Shown piece after piece: positions 36,173 to 44,945 of a DNA stretch of 64,000 bases. Source of the stretch: Pelosinus sp. UFO1 (GTDB lineage Bacteria > Bacillota > Negativicutes > DSM-13327); contig NZ_CP008852.1 of assembly GCF_000725345.1 (NCBI RefSeq), positions 3,278,001 through 3,342,000 on the forward strand, given 5' to 3'. The stretch's first letter is position 1. Each line of letters opens with the position of its first letter. Below the pieces are notes generated by a model that made no database searches, had not been told where the DNA came from, and was given only the letters and a program-made list of their open reading frames with translations. The translations under genes and the position numbers were made by a program.

Positions 36173-36734
36173 AATTATGCCACCTCTCCTTAGCTAACTG
36201 CTTATTTACAACCATGGTCTAAACGATACTCTGTACTTGATTTGAAGTAAATACAATCCATTGTGATACAAGGTAAAAATGCTCCAACTCAAGTTCACCT
36301 TTTTACATAAACTTAATCAAATCACCACCAAAACTTATCCAAATACATTAAATCCAATTTATTTTTTTGTTATATTTCGATGACAAGTGATGAGTTGTTG
36401 ATCAACTCATACTCAAATTACTATAATTCCCAATATTTGTCAATATGCATTTCTTAATATTGCAATTTATATTTACTTGGATATACTAAGGACTTACTAA
36501 TTTTCAAGCTGAAGCTTCTAAACAATGTTCTTAGTAAACTTCTTCAAAATAACAAATCTCACTATTATTGTAACTCTTTTAAACAGGGGTACTTCATTAT
36601 TCATTTTTAGTTAAGTCATTTACTATATAGCCATAGAACATTATCAAAAGTTACTCATATTTTTACAATTAAGCTTGAATGATGAGTTATTATTGCATAT
36701 AATATTAGAAGAATAAGTAATGTGAGGTAATAAA
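36173..36734. other. Divergent control region of the iolG-like/ABC operon and the DeoR gene
   Basis: No gene is seen in these 562 very AT-rich bases. Copies of ATGAGTTR lie at 36390-36397 and, inverted, at 36403-36410, forming a short palindrome. A second inverted pair (ACTCAT near 36653-36658 and ATGAGTTA at 36681-36688) lies next to the DeoR gene start. These are candidate operators of the divergent regulator. Confidence 0.5.
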
Positions 36735-37499
36735 TTGAAAATCAACCGAATTAGCGAAATTGAAAAATATACGCGTCAATTAGAGCACGTTTCTTTAGAT
36801 CGACTATGTGATGTTTTTAAAGTTTCAAAAAATACAATTAGAAGAGATATTAGCGAATTAGCAAAAAAAGGCGTCATAAAAAAAGTATATGGTGGCATCA
36901 CTATCAATCAGAAAAACGCTGTTGAATCTCGCGAACCATTTGAATCCAGAGAGATAAAGAATCAGACAGAAAAAAAACAGATCGCAAAACTTGCAAGCGA
37001 TCTGGTAGATGATGATAATGTTATTTTTATTGATTCCGGAACCACGACTAAACATATGATCCCATTTCTTGCCACTAAGAGAAATATAACGATTATCACT
37101 TCCAATATACATGCTATCATTGCTGCCATCCCTTATCCAAACTTAAATATAATTTCTACTGGCGGCGTGGTCTATCGTGGAACTAATTCACTCACAGGCA
37201 ATGAAGTAACAACCTTTCTTAGAAATTATAATATCGAAAAAGCATTTTTAGCATCAACAGGGGTATCTTTAGCAAAAGGTGTAACAAATATATCCCCTCT
37301 TGAATCTCAGATCAAAAGGTATTTAATCGAAAACAGTACAACAACAGCTTTATTAGTTGATCATACCAAAATTAATGTTGCTTCTTTAATGACATATGGT
37401 AGGTTAGAAGATTTTAATTATTTCATCACTGACATACTTCCCCCTAATGAATATGTGGATTTTTTCACGGCAAATAATATATCCCTATTAACTCCCTGA
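36735..37499 (+). CDS. DeoR-family transcriptional regulator
   Basis: A 254-residue repressor. The N-terminal helix-turn-helix is LDRLCDVFKVSKNTIRRDIS followed by the recognition wing KKVYGG. The sugar-phosphate-sensing domain includes IFIDSGTTTKHM, ITSNIHAI, STGGVVY and LLVDHTKIN. The start is a TTG preceded by GAGGT. It is divergent from the iolG-like/ABC transporter operon. IolR-like control of that operon by an inositol breakdown intermediate is the natural guess, but the effector is not visible. Confidence 0.88.
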   Translation: MKINRISEIEKYTRQLEHVSLDRLCDVFKVSKNTIRRDISELAKKGVIKKVYGGITINQKNAVESREPFESREIKNQTEKKQIAKLASDLVDDDNVIFIDSGTTTKHMIPFLATKRNITIITSNIHAIIAAIPYPNLNIISTGGVVYRGTNSLTGNEVTTFLRNYNIEKAFLASTGVSLAKGVTNISPLESQIKRYLIENSTTTALLVDHTKINVASLMTYGRLEDFNYFITDILPPNEYVDFFTANNISLLTP

Positions 37500-37562
37500 T
37501 GTAGTTATCTCCCTAATTAACTATTTATAGGGAAAGCCTCCTATATTAAAAGGCATATAAAA

Positions 37563-37600
37563 ATATCCCCCAGTGATGAAATTTAACACCGAGGGGATAT
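37563..37600 (+). terminator. Hairpin after the DeoR gene
   Basis: ATATCCCC (37563-37570) pairs with GGGGATAT (37593-37600) around a 22-base loop, 63 bases beyond the stop, with a weak CTTT tail. Probable but weak terminator. Confidence 0.5.
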
Positions 37601-37627
37601 CTTTATGCACCAGGATCTATCTAGTTC

Positions 37628-37665
37628 AAAAATGAGCTGGCACCATTACAAAATGATGCTAGCTC
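37628..37665 (-). terminator. Terminator retained downstream of the iolI remnant
   Basis: On the minus strand GAGCTAGCATCAT pairs with ATGGTGCCAGCTC with two interruptions (37665-37634), followed by ATTTTT (A run 37628-37632). The intact iolI gene at 44946 has a similarly placed GCATC-type hairpin, so this appears to be the old iolI terminator. Confidence 0.65.
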
Positions 37666-37699
37666 ATATCTTTTTAGGATTTTCTATTTATTAATACTC

Positions 37700-37808
37700 T
37701 TATTTATTATCGAAATATTTCCTTATAGCAGCTTCTGTCTTTCTTACTAATTTTGATTGCCTCTTCCCATAGTACTGGTCTGAATAATTCCACTGATACC
37801 ATCTCTGA
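37700..37808 (-). pseudogene. iolI: iolI remnant (C-terminal ~35 codons)
   Basis: Minus-strand codons read SEMVSVELFRP as in the intact iolI at 44946, then a deletion of about seven codons, then EEAIKIS. After a one-base frameshift they read KKTEAAIRKYFDNK and a TAA at 37700. The intact protein ends EAIQIGKEKTEAVVGKYFDI plus E. The rest of the gene is missing; the break is near 37808, about 40 bases before sequence shared with the 3' flank of the second iolH copy. Confidence 0.8.
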
Positions 37809-37859
37809 AAGCCTCTTATGACGTTATGGTCCAGCAGCAATACCTAGCAATTATCTGAC

Positions 37860-38723
37860 TTATAGTAATTCTTTTTTTATCCTTGCTAGTATCTCAGGTG
37901 CTTGATAAGCTATTTTTTCTGGGAATCCAAATAAAGAAACAGAAGCAATGGTATCTTCTCTCTGCGCAAACTTCATTTCACGAAGTTTCTTGAAGAAAGC
38001 GTCAAAATCAACATCTCCTTCACCAAGTCCTACATGCTGATGAACGGTAGCACTTACACCTGGAGGGTTTACAATATAACGGCAATTCTTTGTTTGATTT
38101 AACGTGTCCGCGATAATAACATGTGATAAATCATCGCCAGCATAATCAAGCATACCTGCAATATCTCCTACACCATTGTCATAAAAGAAAGTATGAGCTG
38201 CACAATAAAGATATTTTACATGATTACTGCGCAAAGATTTAACAATATCAACTGTCTCATTGCCATTTTCACAAAAATCATAGGGATGAGATTGTATGTC
38301 GAGTCGAATACCTTCTCTTTCAAAAATTGGCAGCAGCTCTTCCATGGATTTGTAAAACATTTCTTCACAAATAATTGGCTGATGCGGATCTCCAGCAAGC
38401 TCCGTATTCATTACATTAACATTTAGTTCAACTGCAATTTCAATAGCACGTTTCCAATTCTTAACAGCAGCTTGCCGACGTTCTTCGTCTGGACCTGACC
38501 AGTTGTAGATCGGAATCATCGAAGAAATCGCAACGCCGGTTTCTTTTAATGCTTTCTTATACTCTGCAATAATTTCCTTACTTGCTTTCGGATGCTTGTA
38601 GAATGGTAAAATTTGAGGATGGGGCGATTGCTCTATATACTCAAACCCCATCTCTGAGATCTTGTGTACCATTTCAGTGATTGACAAGTATCTGATAACG
38701 TCGGGATCAAATGCAATCTTCAT
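37860..38723 (-). CDS. iolH: IolH-type inositol catabolism TIM-barrel protein, copy 1
   Basis: A 287-residue protein matching B. subtilis IolH along its length (MKIAFDPDVIRYLSIT, FEYIEQSPHPQILPFYKHPK, DIQSHPYDFCENGNETVDIV, NPPGVSATVHQHVGLGEGD). IolH belongs to the xylose-isomerase-like superfamily; its exact reaction is not firmly known. Conserved Glu, Asp and His residues of the metal site are visible. GGAGGT lies 10 bases before the ATG at 38723. The gene is almost identical to 47085-47948 in two blocks but less so in the middle. Confidence 0.88.
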   Translation of the reverse strand: MKIAFDPDVIRYLSITEMVHKISEMGFEYIEQSPHPQILPFYKHPKASKEIIAEYKKALKETGVAISSMIPIYNWSGPDEERRQAAVKNWKRAIEIAVELNVNVMNTELAGDPHQPIICEEMFYKSMEELLPIFEREGIRLDIQSHPYDFCENGNETVDIVKSLRSNHVKYLYCAAHTFFYDNGVGDIAGMLDYAGDDLSHVIIADTLNQTKNCRYIVNPPGVSATVHQHVGLGEGDVDFDAFFKKLREMKFAQREDTIASVSLFGFPEKIAYQAPEILARIKKELL

Positions 38724-38945
38724 TTTGTATTTTACCTCCATTTGCCTTATCTAATGAAAAAGGCAATCCTTCGGCCCCCGCATAAGCGTTTTAATCAGGA
38801 TAGCGTAAAGTTAGCAAATACATCGGTAAGATTGCTTATACGCTAAAACGAACTTTATACATTAGAGATTTAATAAAATTATTATTTGCAGTCTGCTTAG
38901 TTAATTATAAACATACTAGCCGAGCTCAAAATAAATTTGTTTGAT

Positions 38946-39887
38946 TTATAGGCTTATGCTTTGCTTCAATGCATCTACCGATGTTTTAATTCCAGCTTCA
39001 ACAGACATTGTTAAGTCCTCCATTTCGAGGGAAACATGTTCATCATAGCCCAACATTTTTACAACGGAGAAGAATTCTTTCCACCACTGTAAATCATGAC
39101 CGCAACCTACGGCAACATAGTTCCATGCACGATTTGCACAATCTTCTACTACTTTAGTTTCAAGTAAGCCATTAACCTCAGCAAGACCTCTTTCGATTCT
39201 TACATCTTTTCCATGTACGTGATGGATGGCATCACCTAGCGCACGTGCTGATTGAATTGGATCAGCCCCCATAAACATTAAGTGAGATGGATCTAAGTTG
39301 AGTCCAATCATAGGATCAACTGCATTTCTTAATTTAAATAATGTTTCTGGATTGTATACTAACATGGATGTGAAGTTTTCTAAGGCAATTTTTTTAACAC
39401 CACATGATTTAGCTTTTTCTACAACTTTTTTCCAATAAGGAATAGCAACTTCTTCCCATTGGTATTTCATTACATCTTGTAAAGTTGCAGGCCAACTTAC
39501 AGTATACGTAATCCAGTTAGGAACTGTGTCCTTTGCATTTGCCGCAGGAAGTCCTGACATGGAAACGATTTTTTCTACTCTTAATAGTTTTGCTAATTCC
39601 AATGTTTTATCAACCGCAGCACGGTGTGCTTCTCCCATTGGCCCTGGATCCAAAGGATTTCCTGAGCAGTTTAATGCAGCAATTCCCATTCCACGATCAG
39701 TAAGGGCTTTCTTAAAAGCTGCTAATTTTTCTTCACTGCCTAATAACTCATCAACACGTATATGAGGAGCCGGCGACCAACCACCAACTGTCATTTCTAC
39801 ATAGTCAATGCCCATACCTTTAACTTTATCTAACATATCCTCATAAGATAAATTACCCATACTATCAGTACAAATTGATAATTTCAT
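38946..39887 (-). CDS. Sugar phosphate isomerase/epimerase family TIM-barrel protein
   Basis: A 313-residue protein, full-length paralogue of the 28236-29159 product. Shared strings include ALNCSGNPL, IALENFTSMLVYNPET, GLNLDPSHLMFMGADP, HHVHGKD and CANRAWNYVAVGCGHDL. The metal site of the family (Glu, Asp, His, Glu) is intact. The start is the ATG at 39887 behind GGGGGA. The neighbourhood of transporter, iolH and dehydrogenase genes suggests work on a keto-inositol or inositol isomer; substrate unproven. Confidence 0.8.
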   Translation of the reverse strand: MKLSICTDSMGNLSYEDMLDKVKGMGIDYVEMTVGGWSPAPHIRVDELLGSEEKLAAFKKALTDRGMGIAALNCSGNPLDPGPMGEAHRAAVDKTLELAKLLRVEKIVSMSGLPAANAKDTVPNWITYTVSWPATLQDVMKYQWEEVAIPYWKKVVEKAKSCGVKKIALENFTSMLVYNPETLFKLRNAVDPMIGLNLDPSHLMFMGADPIQSARALGDAIHHVHGKDVRIERGLAEVNGLLETKVVEDCANRAWNYVAVGCGHDLQWWKEFFSVVKMLGYDEHVSLEMEDLTMSVEAGIKTSVDALKQSISL

Positions 39888-40011
39888 TTTATTTTCCCCC
39901 AATCAATCTATGATTCGAAATCTATCCAAACTTATTTCATAATGTGCATCATTTTTTATGTAGCAATACTATTCTCGTACCCTACATGTCAACACCTTGG
40001 ACCCCATCAAC

Positions 40012-40314
40012 CTATTTTTTGTGGAGATAGATTATTTCCTGAACTAACTTTTTTGCCAGCATTGCATTCATTAGATAATCTAGCGAATGAGCAATCAAAA
40101 CCGTGCATTGGTCCTTTTCTCCTTCGGCTTCCTTTTTAATCAATCCTGTCTGTACGCGATGCGCTTTATGCATTTTTTCTTCAGCCTCTACCATCAATGT
40201 ATTGGCATGTTCATAATCTCCAATCTTTACCGATTCCAGCGCCTGCATCATTAACGCTTGCGCGTCACCTGCATCAGAAATCAGTGAAAATGCAATTTGT
40301 TCTAAATTTTCCAT
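40012..40314 (-). CDS. Orphan PTS lactose/cellobiose-family IIA component
   Basis: A 100-residue all-helical protein of the PTS EIIA(Lac/Cel) family. Helix 1 begins LEQIAFSLISDAGDAQALMM. A middle helix has AEEKMHKAHRVQTGLI. The phosphorylatable His is probably H76 in VLIAHSLDYLMNAM, matching the family H-x-DH-LM pattern except that the usual Gln-Asp-His is Leu-Asp-Tyr. No IIB or IIC gene is in the window. I chose the ATG at 40314 because the earlier one overlaps the ribosome site. It may be a regulator rather than a transporter part. Confidence 0.8.
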   Translation of the reverse strand: MENLEQIAFSLISDAGDAQALMMQALESVKIGDYEHANTLMVEAEEKMHKAHRVQTGLIKKEAEGEKDQCTVLIAHSLDYLMNAMLAKKLVQEIIYLHKK

Positions 40315-40423
40315 TATGTTTTCCATCCTTCTTTTTTAGAGTTCTTTTCATTGCGCTACTATAGTGCACATCAGTTTATCTCTGCTCCTGAGCCTCATAC
40401 ATGAGACTGTTTTGTTAATACCT

Positions 40424-41839
40424 TTAAACACTCACATCATTTTTATAGTAATTGCGAAAATCACTTTCTAGTTCTTCAAGGGTACGTCCTGTGGTTTCTG
40501 GTACATACATTTTTACAAAGATCAGTGAGATAATACCAATGGCAACAAAGATAAAAAATGTAATATATAAACCAAAGTTGCTTAATAAAGCTGGGAAAAA
40601 GAAGCCAATTATAAAATTAGTAATCCAAACAAATAGTACACAAACTCCCATGCCGAGACCGCGCAGACGTAGTGGGAAAATTTCTGCAAGCAGTAACCAT
40701 AGTATCGGTCCAATTGCCCCCTGCATAAATGCTAAAAACATTACTGTCAAGCCAACTACGATATAAGGTAGTAGTGGCGACCCCTGCATCAGCATAGATG
40801 CCATGGCAATCAGGAATAATGCCAGAGTCGTTCCAGCCAGTCCGGTCAACAACATCTGACGGCGTCTCACTTTTCCTATCAGCCAAATGCCGATGCTAGT
40901 AGACACAACTGATGCTAGACCATTTACAGTATTGCCAATCAAAGCTGCTTTCGTAGAAAATCCCGCATCCTTCAAGATCTGTGTGCCGTAGTACATAATA
41001 GTATTAATACCTGTACATTGACTAGCAATGGCAACACCAATTCCCACAACAAGAAGCCGCCGCACCCAGGGTAAATTTAAATCTTTCCAAGTAGCTTTTC
41101 CCATTTGGGCTTCAGCCTCAACGTTATCCTGAATTTCATTAAATTCAGCAATGGCTTTTTCCTCGCTTTGACGTACCCTTCTTAAAACCTGCAAGGCTTC
41201 ACTGATCTTTCCTTTCGAAATCAGCCAGCGGGGACTTTCGGGCATTCTCAGCATCCCGAAATATAATACAACGGCCGGAAGAGCAGCAACAACTAGCATA
41301 TACCGCCACACATGTCCTGCATCACCTAGCATAACTCCAAAAATCGCGTTAACAACAAAAGCGAGAAACTGCCCTGATACGATCATCAGTTCATTTTGCG
41401 TAACCATGCGCCCCCGATTTTCCATCAGTGACATTTCTGCTAAATAGGTCGGCACAGTAACAGAAGCACCACCCACCGCCAAGCCAAGTAAAAATCGGCA
41501 GATAACCATGATCTCTACATTGGGTGCCAAAGTGCAGCCAATAGCTGCCAAAAAGAACATTAAGGCCAAATGAATAATATTTCTGCGGCGGCCGTGCTTA
41601 TCAGCTAGCACCCCACCCACTATCGATCCCAGCGCGGCACCAAGGAGCAAAGAACTGACTACCAAACCTTCCGTAAGGGGCGTCAGATTCAATTGATCCG
41701 GTGCTGACATATATGGTAATGCACCGTTAATAACACCTGTATCATACCCAAATAAGAGCCCGCCAAAAGTCGATATAATCATAATGGTTCGTAGAAAAGA
41801 CTGTGATGGTGGCTGTATTTCAGTTGTATTTACACTCAT
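40424..41839 (-). CDS. MFS sugar/inositol:proton symporter (IolT-like), copy 1
   Basis: A 471-residue, 12-helix carrier of the sugar porter family. Signature segments are FGGLLFGYDTGVINGALPYM near residue 30, GSIVGGVLADKHGRRR, RFLLGLAVGGASVTVPTYLA, PESPRWL and the C-terminal VPETTGRTLEE. It is a paralogue of the 49379-50866 protein. Both resemble IolT of Bacillus, so myo-inositol or another inositol isomer is the likely substrate. AAGGAGG precedes the ATG. An AraC regulator gene lies just upstream. Confidence 0.87.
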   Translation of the reverse strand: MSVNTTEIQPPSQSFLRTIMIISTFGGLLFGYDTGVINGALPYMSAPDQLNLTPLTEGLVVSSLLLGAALGSIVGGVLADKHGRRRNIIHLALMFFLAAIGCTLAPNVEIMVICRFLLGLAVGGASVTVPTYLAEMSLMENRGRMVTQNELMIVSGQFLAFVVNAIFGVMLGDAGHVWRYMLVVAALPAVVLYFGMLRMPESPRWLISKGKISEALQVLRRVRQSEEKAIAEFNEIQDNVEAEAQMGKATWKDLNLPWVRRLLVVGIGVAIASQCTGINTIMYYGTQILKDAGFSTKAALIGNTVNGLASVVSTSIGIWLIGKVRRRQMLLTGLAGTTLALFLIAMASMLMQGSPLLPYIVVGLTVMFLAFMQGAIGPILWLLLAEIFPLRLRGLGMGVCVLFVWITNFIIGFFFPALLSNFGLYITFFIFVAIGIISLIFVKMYVPETTGRTLEELESDFRNYYKNDVSV

Positions 41840-41910
41840 AAGGCTACCTCCTTAGAACTACTTCCTTTCAAAACTAAAATCTGTATTTTCTTTTTATTTT
41901 TAATTTTCAG

Positions 41911-41953
41911 ATAATAATTTCCTTGACAATTGTCCGGCCAAGGAAATTATTAT
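41911..41953. repeat. Strong hairpin between the AraC and transporter genes
   Basis: ATAATAATTTCCTTG (41911-41925) pairs perfectly with CAAGGAAATTATTAT (41939-41953) around 13 bases, within the short gap between the regulator stop and the transporter start. A T run lies on the plus side only, so for minus-strand transcripts it would be a read-through hairpin or an imperfect terminator. Confidence 0.6.
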
Positions 41954-41970
41954 TGTAACTTTTTTCTTAT

Positions 41971-42849
41971 CTATAGTGCTTGATGCTCCTCTATTCGTCC
42001 TTTATCCACCCAGCGTTTTCGATATTTGATTGGAGTCATCCCCACAATTTTGGTGAAAAGCGTATTAAAATAATTAGAGTTGTCATATCCTACCATAGTT
42101 GCAATGGTAGTCGCACTATACTTTGTGCCGAGGAGCAAGGATTGGGCTTTTCCGATCCTGCGGCACGTAATGTATTGAATCGGAGCATATCCTGTGGTTT
42201 TCTTAAAAACATTACATAAATAGGAGGGACTAATATGCAATGCCCTACTAATACATTCCAAAGTCAGATCCTCAAAACAATGCTCATCAATATATTTTTT
42301 TATGTTTTTATCCAACATATCTTCATTCGCTACTTCTAATACTCCAGCCCCATCAACTTGCTTTAGAATAATAGTGATAAGGCTACATAGCAAGTGATTA
42401 CTGATTTCCTCTGCTCCCCCATTTTGGGAGTAAAGCTGCGAGTATATCATGCTAAATAAGCTTTCAATATCCTTACGCAATGCGCCACTAGGCAAAACTG
42501 GATTTGCACCGTCAATAATCAAGCAGTTTTCCCGCATACCCTCTAGTTTCAAATTCGTGACCGCGCAGTTATATACGCTCATTCCTGTTTGGGGATTAGC
42601 ACGCTCATCATGGATAACACCGCTGTTAAAAATTAGAATATCACCTTCTTGGGTTTGATACTGTCGTCCGCCAATTGTATGAATTCCTCTGCCATGCCTG
42701 ATAAATAAAATTTCTAGACGATCTTCATGCATCTGCATCACACAAGGCAGCTTTGTTAAATCAGCTTCTGCCTTGCAAGCATAAAGTAATTTGGGTAATT
42801 TATCAGCTTCAAATGTACGCGTGAAATTTCTTTTAACAAAACATTGCAC
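41971..42849 (-). CDS. AraC-family regulator with cupin sensor domain
   Basis: A 292-residue transcription factor. Residues ~20-130 form a cupin (AraC_binding) domain with RHGRGIHTIGGRQYQTQEGD and IFNSGVIHDE. The C-terminal ~100 residues hold the two helix-turn-helix motifs (LECISRALHISPSYLCNVFKK and IATMVGYDNSNYFNTLFTK). The start is a GTG 10 bases after GGGAG. It lies in front of the IolT-like gene and after a dehydrogenase gene, all in one direction, so it probably controls this block in response to a small sugar or polyol. Confidence 0.87.
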   Translation of the reverse strand: MQCFVKRNFTRTFEADKLPKLLYACKAEADLTKLPCVMQMHEDRLEILFIRHGRGIHTIGGRQYQTQEGDILIFNSGVIHDERANPQTGMSVYNCAVTNLKLEGMRENCLIIDGANPVLPSGALRKDIESLFSMIYSQLYSQNGGAEEISNHLLCSLITIILKQVDGAGVLEVANEDMLDKNIKKYIDEHCFEDLTLECISRALHISPSYLCNVFKKTTGYAPIQYITCRRIGKAQSLLLGTKYSATTIATMVGYDNSNYFNTLFTKIVGMTPIKYRKRWVDKGRIEEHQAL

Positions 42850-42939
42850 TATTCATTCACTCCCAATTTCTATCAGATATAGATGAAGGCGAAAAGTGTA
42901 CCTGTTCTACTCCCCAAGATAAAGCATATTCAATCTTAC

Positions 42940-44115
42940 TTATTTAAAATCTACCCAAACAGACCCCTCATTGGCGGACCTTACACAATTTTCTATCCAG
43001 CGTACACCTTCCAGCCCGGCATTAATGTCAGGATATACAAAAGTTTTTAGGAACTCTTTATCACCTCTGTTTTGCGCATCTATTGCAATGGCAAACTTAA
43101 GATATATATTTGCCCACGATTCCGAAAGACCTTCTTCATGCAATGCACCCAAACGTTCCTCTGCTAAAGCTTCTTCATAAAGGTAAGGCATTCCGCGGAA
43201 CAGTACTTGATTCGGTTTACCTTGCTCTTCAAAATGCAGCTGATTTGGACATGAGTCCCGCCATTCAATACTTGCTTTCGTTCCTACAATACGAACCCCT
43301 TGGGACATATGACAACCTGCATCAACCGCAGACACCCACATGGTACCCACCGCACCATTGTCATAATGCATAATAACATGCGCATTATCTTCCAGGGGCG
43401 CGCGACTTTTAATAAAACTCTGGCGATCACACATTAATTTTTCAACTTTCATAGTAGGCAACAGTAATTGTGAAATATAGTAAGTATGAGTAGAAAGATC
43501 ACCTAAAACATAGCTAGGACCTGAAATTTTAGGGTCAACCCGCCATTTAGCCGCACTATTTTCCTTTTCTGCCGCATCAGCATGAAAACCATGAGTATAA
43601 TGTAATTTTACAAGACGGATATCACCTAACTCACCATTTTCAATCATTTTACGAGCTTGTAATAGAATCTGGCTGCCGGAAAATCCATAGGTAACACCTA
43701 TAATCTTTCCTTTTTCGTCAGCGAGTGCTTTGACCTCTCTTACTTCATCGCTTGTAAAAAATAAAGGTTTTTCACATATTACATGAAGCCCAGCATTGAG
43801 AGCCTCTTTACAGATTTCATAATGAGTGCTGTTAGGAGTAGCGATAGAAACTACCTCAATGCCATCCTCACGTTTTGCTTCTTCAGCGAACATGGTTTTG
43901 TAATCCGAATAGCAACGATTAGCATCAACCCCTAAGTTCTCTCCAAAATCTCTGCCTCTCTGTGCATCAATATCAAAGGCACCTGCTACCAGGGTAAATG
44001 CTGTATTATCTCTTAGAGCACCTGTTCTATGCTTGTACCCTACCTGACTTGTACGACCACCACCTACCATTGCCCACCGCAAAGGTTTTTGAATTCTCTT
44101 TTCACCATTTAACAT
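42940..44115 (-). CDS. Gfo/Idh/MocA family oxidoreductase
   Basis: A 391-residue dehydrogenase, longer than the IolG types. The nucleotide motif is AMVGGGRTSQVGYKHR and the signature CEKPLFFTSDEV. The second domain has YVLGDLSTHTYYISQLL with the catalytic-type Asp and His. This long class is often found in inositol or myo-inosose gene clusters, but its substrate here is unknown. AAAAGAGG precedes the ATG. It lies 90 bases before the AraC gene and could be the first gene of that operon. Confidence 0.82.
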   Translation of the reverse strand: MLNGEKRIQKPLRWAMVGGGRTSQVGYKHRTGALRDNTAFTLVAGAFDIDAQRGRDFGENLGVDANRCYSDYKTMFAEEAKREDGIEVVSIATPNSTHYEICKEALNAGLHVICEKPLFFTSDEVREVKALADEKGKIIGVTYGFSGSQILLQARKMIENGELGDIRLVKLHYTHGFHADAAEKENSAAKWRVDPKISGPSYVLGDLSTHTYYISQLLLPTMKVEKLMCDRQSFIKSRAPLEDNAHVIMHYDNGAVGTMWVSAVDAGCHMSQGVRIVGTKASIEWRDSCPNQLHFEEQGKPNQVLFRGMPYLYEEALAEERLGALHEEGLSESWANIYLKFAIAIDAQNRGDKEFLKTFVYPDINAGLEGVRWIENCVRSANEGSVWVDFK

Positions 44116-44591
44116 GCTAACACCTCTTTTTAATATCTTGTTTTTCTGACAGTTATAATTGTAACATTTTCGCCTATAATTACCTCAAGGATCTTACTTT
44201 ATGTATCTTAGCAAAGAGGCTCACTTAAATGATAACTCAACTTTATTTTTTCAGAAACTTCACAATCTTATTTTTAATCTGATTTTTAAGATTGTTATCT
44301 TTTTGCTATTTACTATTTATGTATTTTACCTCTAGTCCATCTTAGCGATGATTACTCATATAGCTTCCTCTTTAAAGCGTTAATTAACTTCTAGCAAAAC
44401 ATATAGTCTATAATCAATTATAGATATTTCCAATACACAAACGAAAGAGAAATAATAATCAATGTGCGTAGGTTAACTTCTGATTTGACCATCATTTACA
44501 CTATTTTCAATTATTTCTAAACACTCTCTCTTTTATCTTGCCATTCTGTTATTTTTCCCACCTATCTGTACATCAAAAAGTGTTAGCTATT

Positions 44592-44636
44592 ACAAAAACA
44601 AAAGCTGTTGCACATCACATCTGCACAACAGCTTTT
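44592..44636 (-). terminator. Terminator-like hairpin with no intact gene upstream
   Basis: AAAAGCTGTTG (44600-44610) pairs perfectly with CAACAGCTTTT (44626-44636), with T-rich tails on both strands. On the minus strand it would serve the short reading frame fragment ending near 44650. Confidence 0.65.
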
Positions 44637-44878
44637 ATTTTCATCGCATGATTGGTTTACTTTGACATAATCCAATATAGTCCTGATAAGAAAGATAAAC
44701 GCCCTTAACTCGATTTTGGAATTACTTCTTACAATAAATTCTCTTTAGGGGGTTCACATTTAATCAATTTACTATTTTAACTTTTGTCAAATACTTTTTA
44801 TAACATTTTCAATATTAACTAAGATATTCTGTAAAATTTCAAAAATATAATCCATACCAAATGGTAAAGAATTTAGTC

Positions 44879-44916
44879 AAAAAATAATACTGGCATCATT
44901 TGAAAAACGATGCCAG
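44879..44916 (-). terminator. Terminator of iolI
   Basis: On the minus strand CTGGCATC (44916-44909) pairs with GATGCCAG (44897-44890), followed by TATTATTTTTT (A run 44879-44884). It lies 30 bases after the iolI stop. Confidence 0.85.
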
Positions 44917-44945
44917 CCAATATACTTGTCAGATATTAAATCCTT

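Larger units (their letters stand above)
44116..44945. other. 830-base region without an intact gene
   Basis: This holds the upstream region of the 44115 dehydrogenase, an AT-rich hairpin (44262-44270 with 44287-44295), a terminator-like hairpin at 44592-44636, and the iolI terminator at 44879-44916. A minus-strand stretch near 44650-44730 translates as NRVKGVYLSYQDYIGLCQSK then PIMR and a stop just before the 44592-44636 hairpin. It looks like the end of a lost gene, possibly a transposase, but is too short to be sure. Confidence 0.45.

Noticed and set aside
36173-36734. A riboswitch in the long leader region upstream of the iolG-like gene
   Set aside because: No recognisable aptamer core and no terminator/antiterminator pair before the start codon; regulator sites explain the region better.
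38760-38870. A hairpin built from CGCATAAGCGTTTTA and TTGCTTATACGCTAAAACG upstream of iolH copy 1
   Set aside because: The matching blocks are in the wrong order to pair as one stem; similarity is probably by chance.
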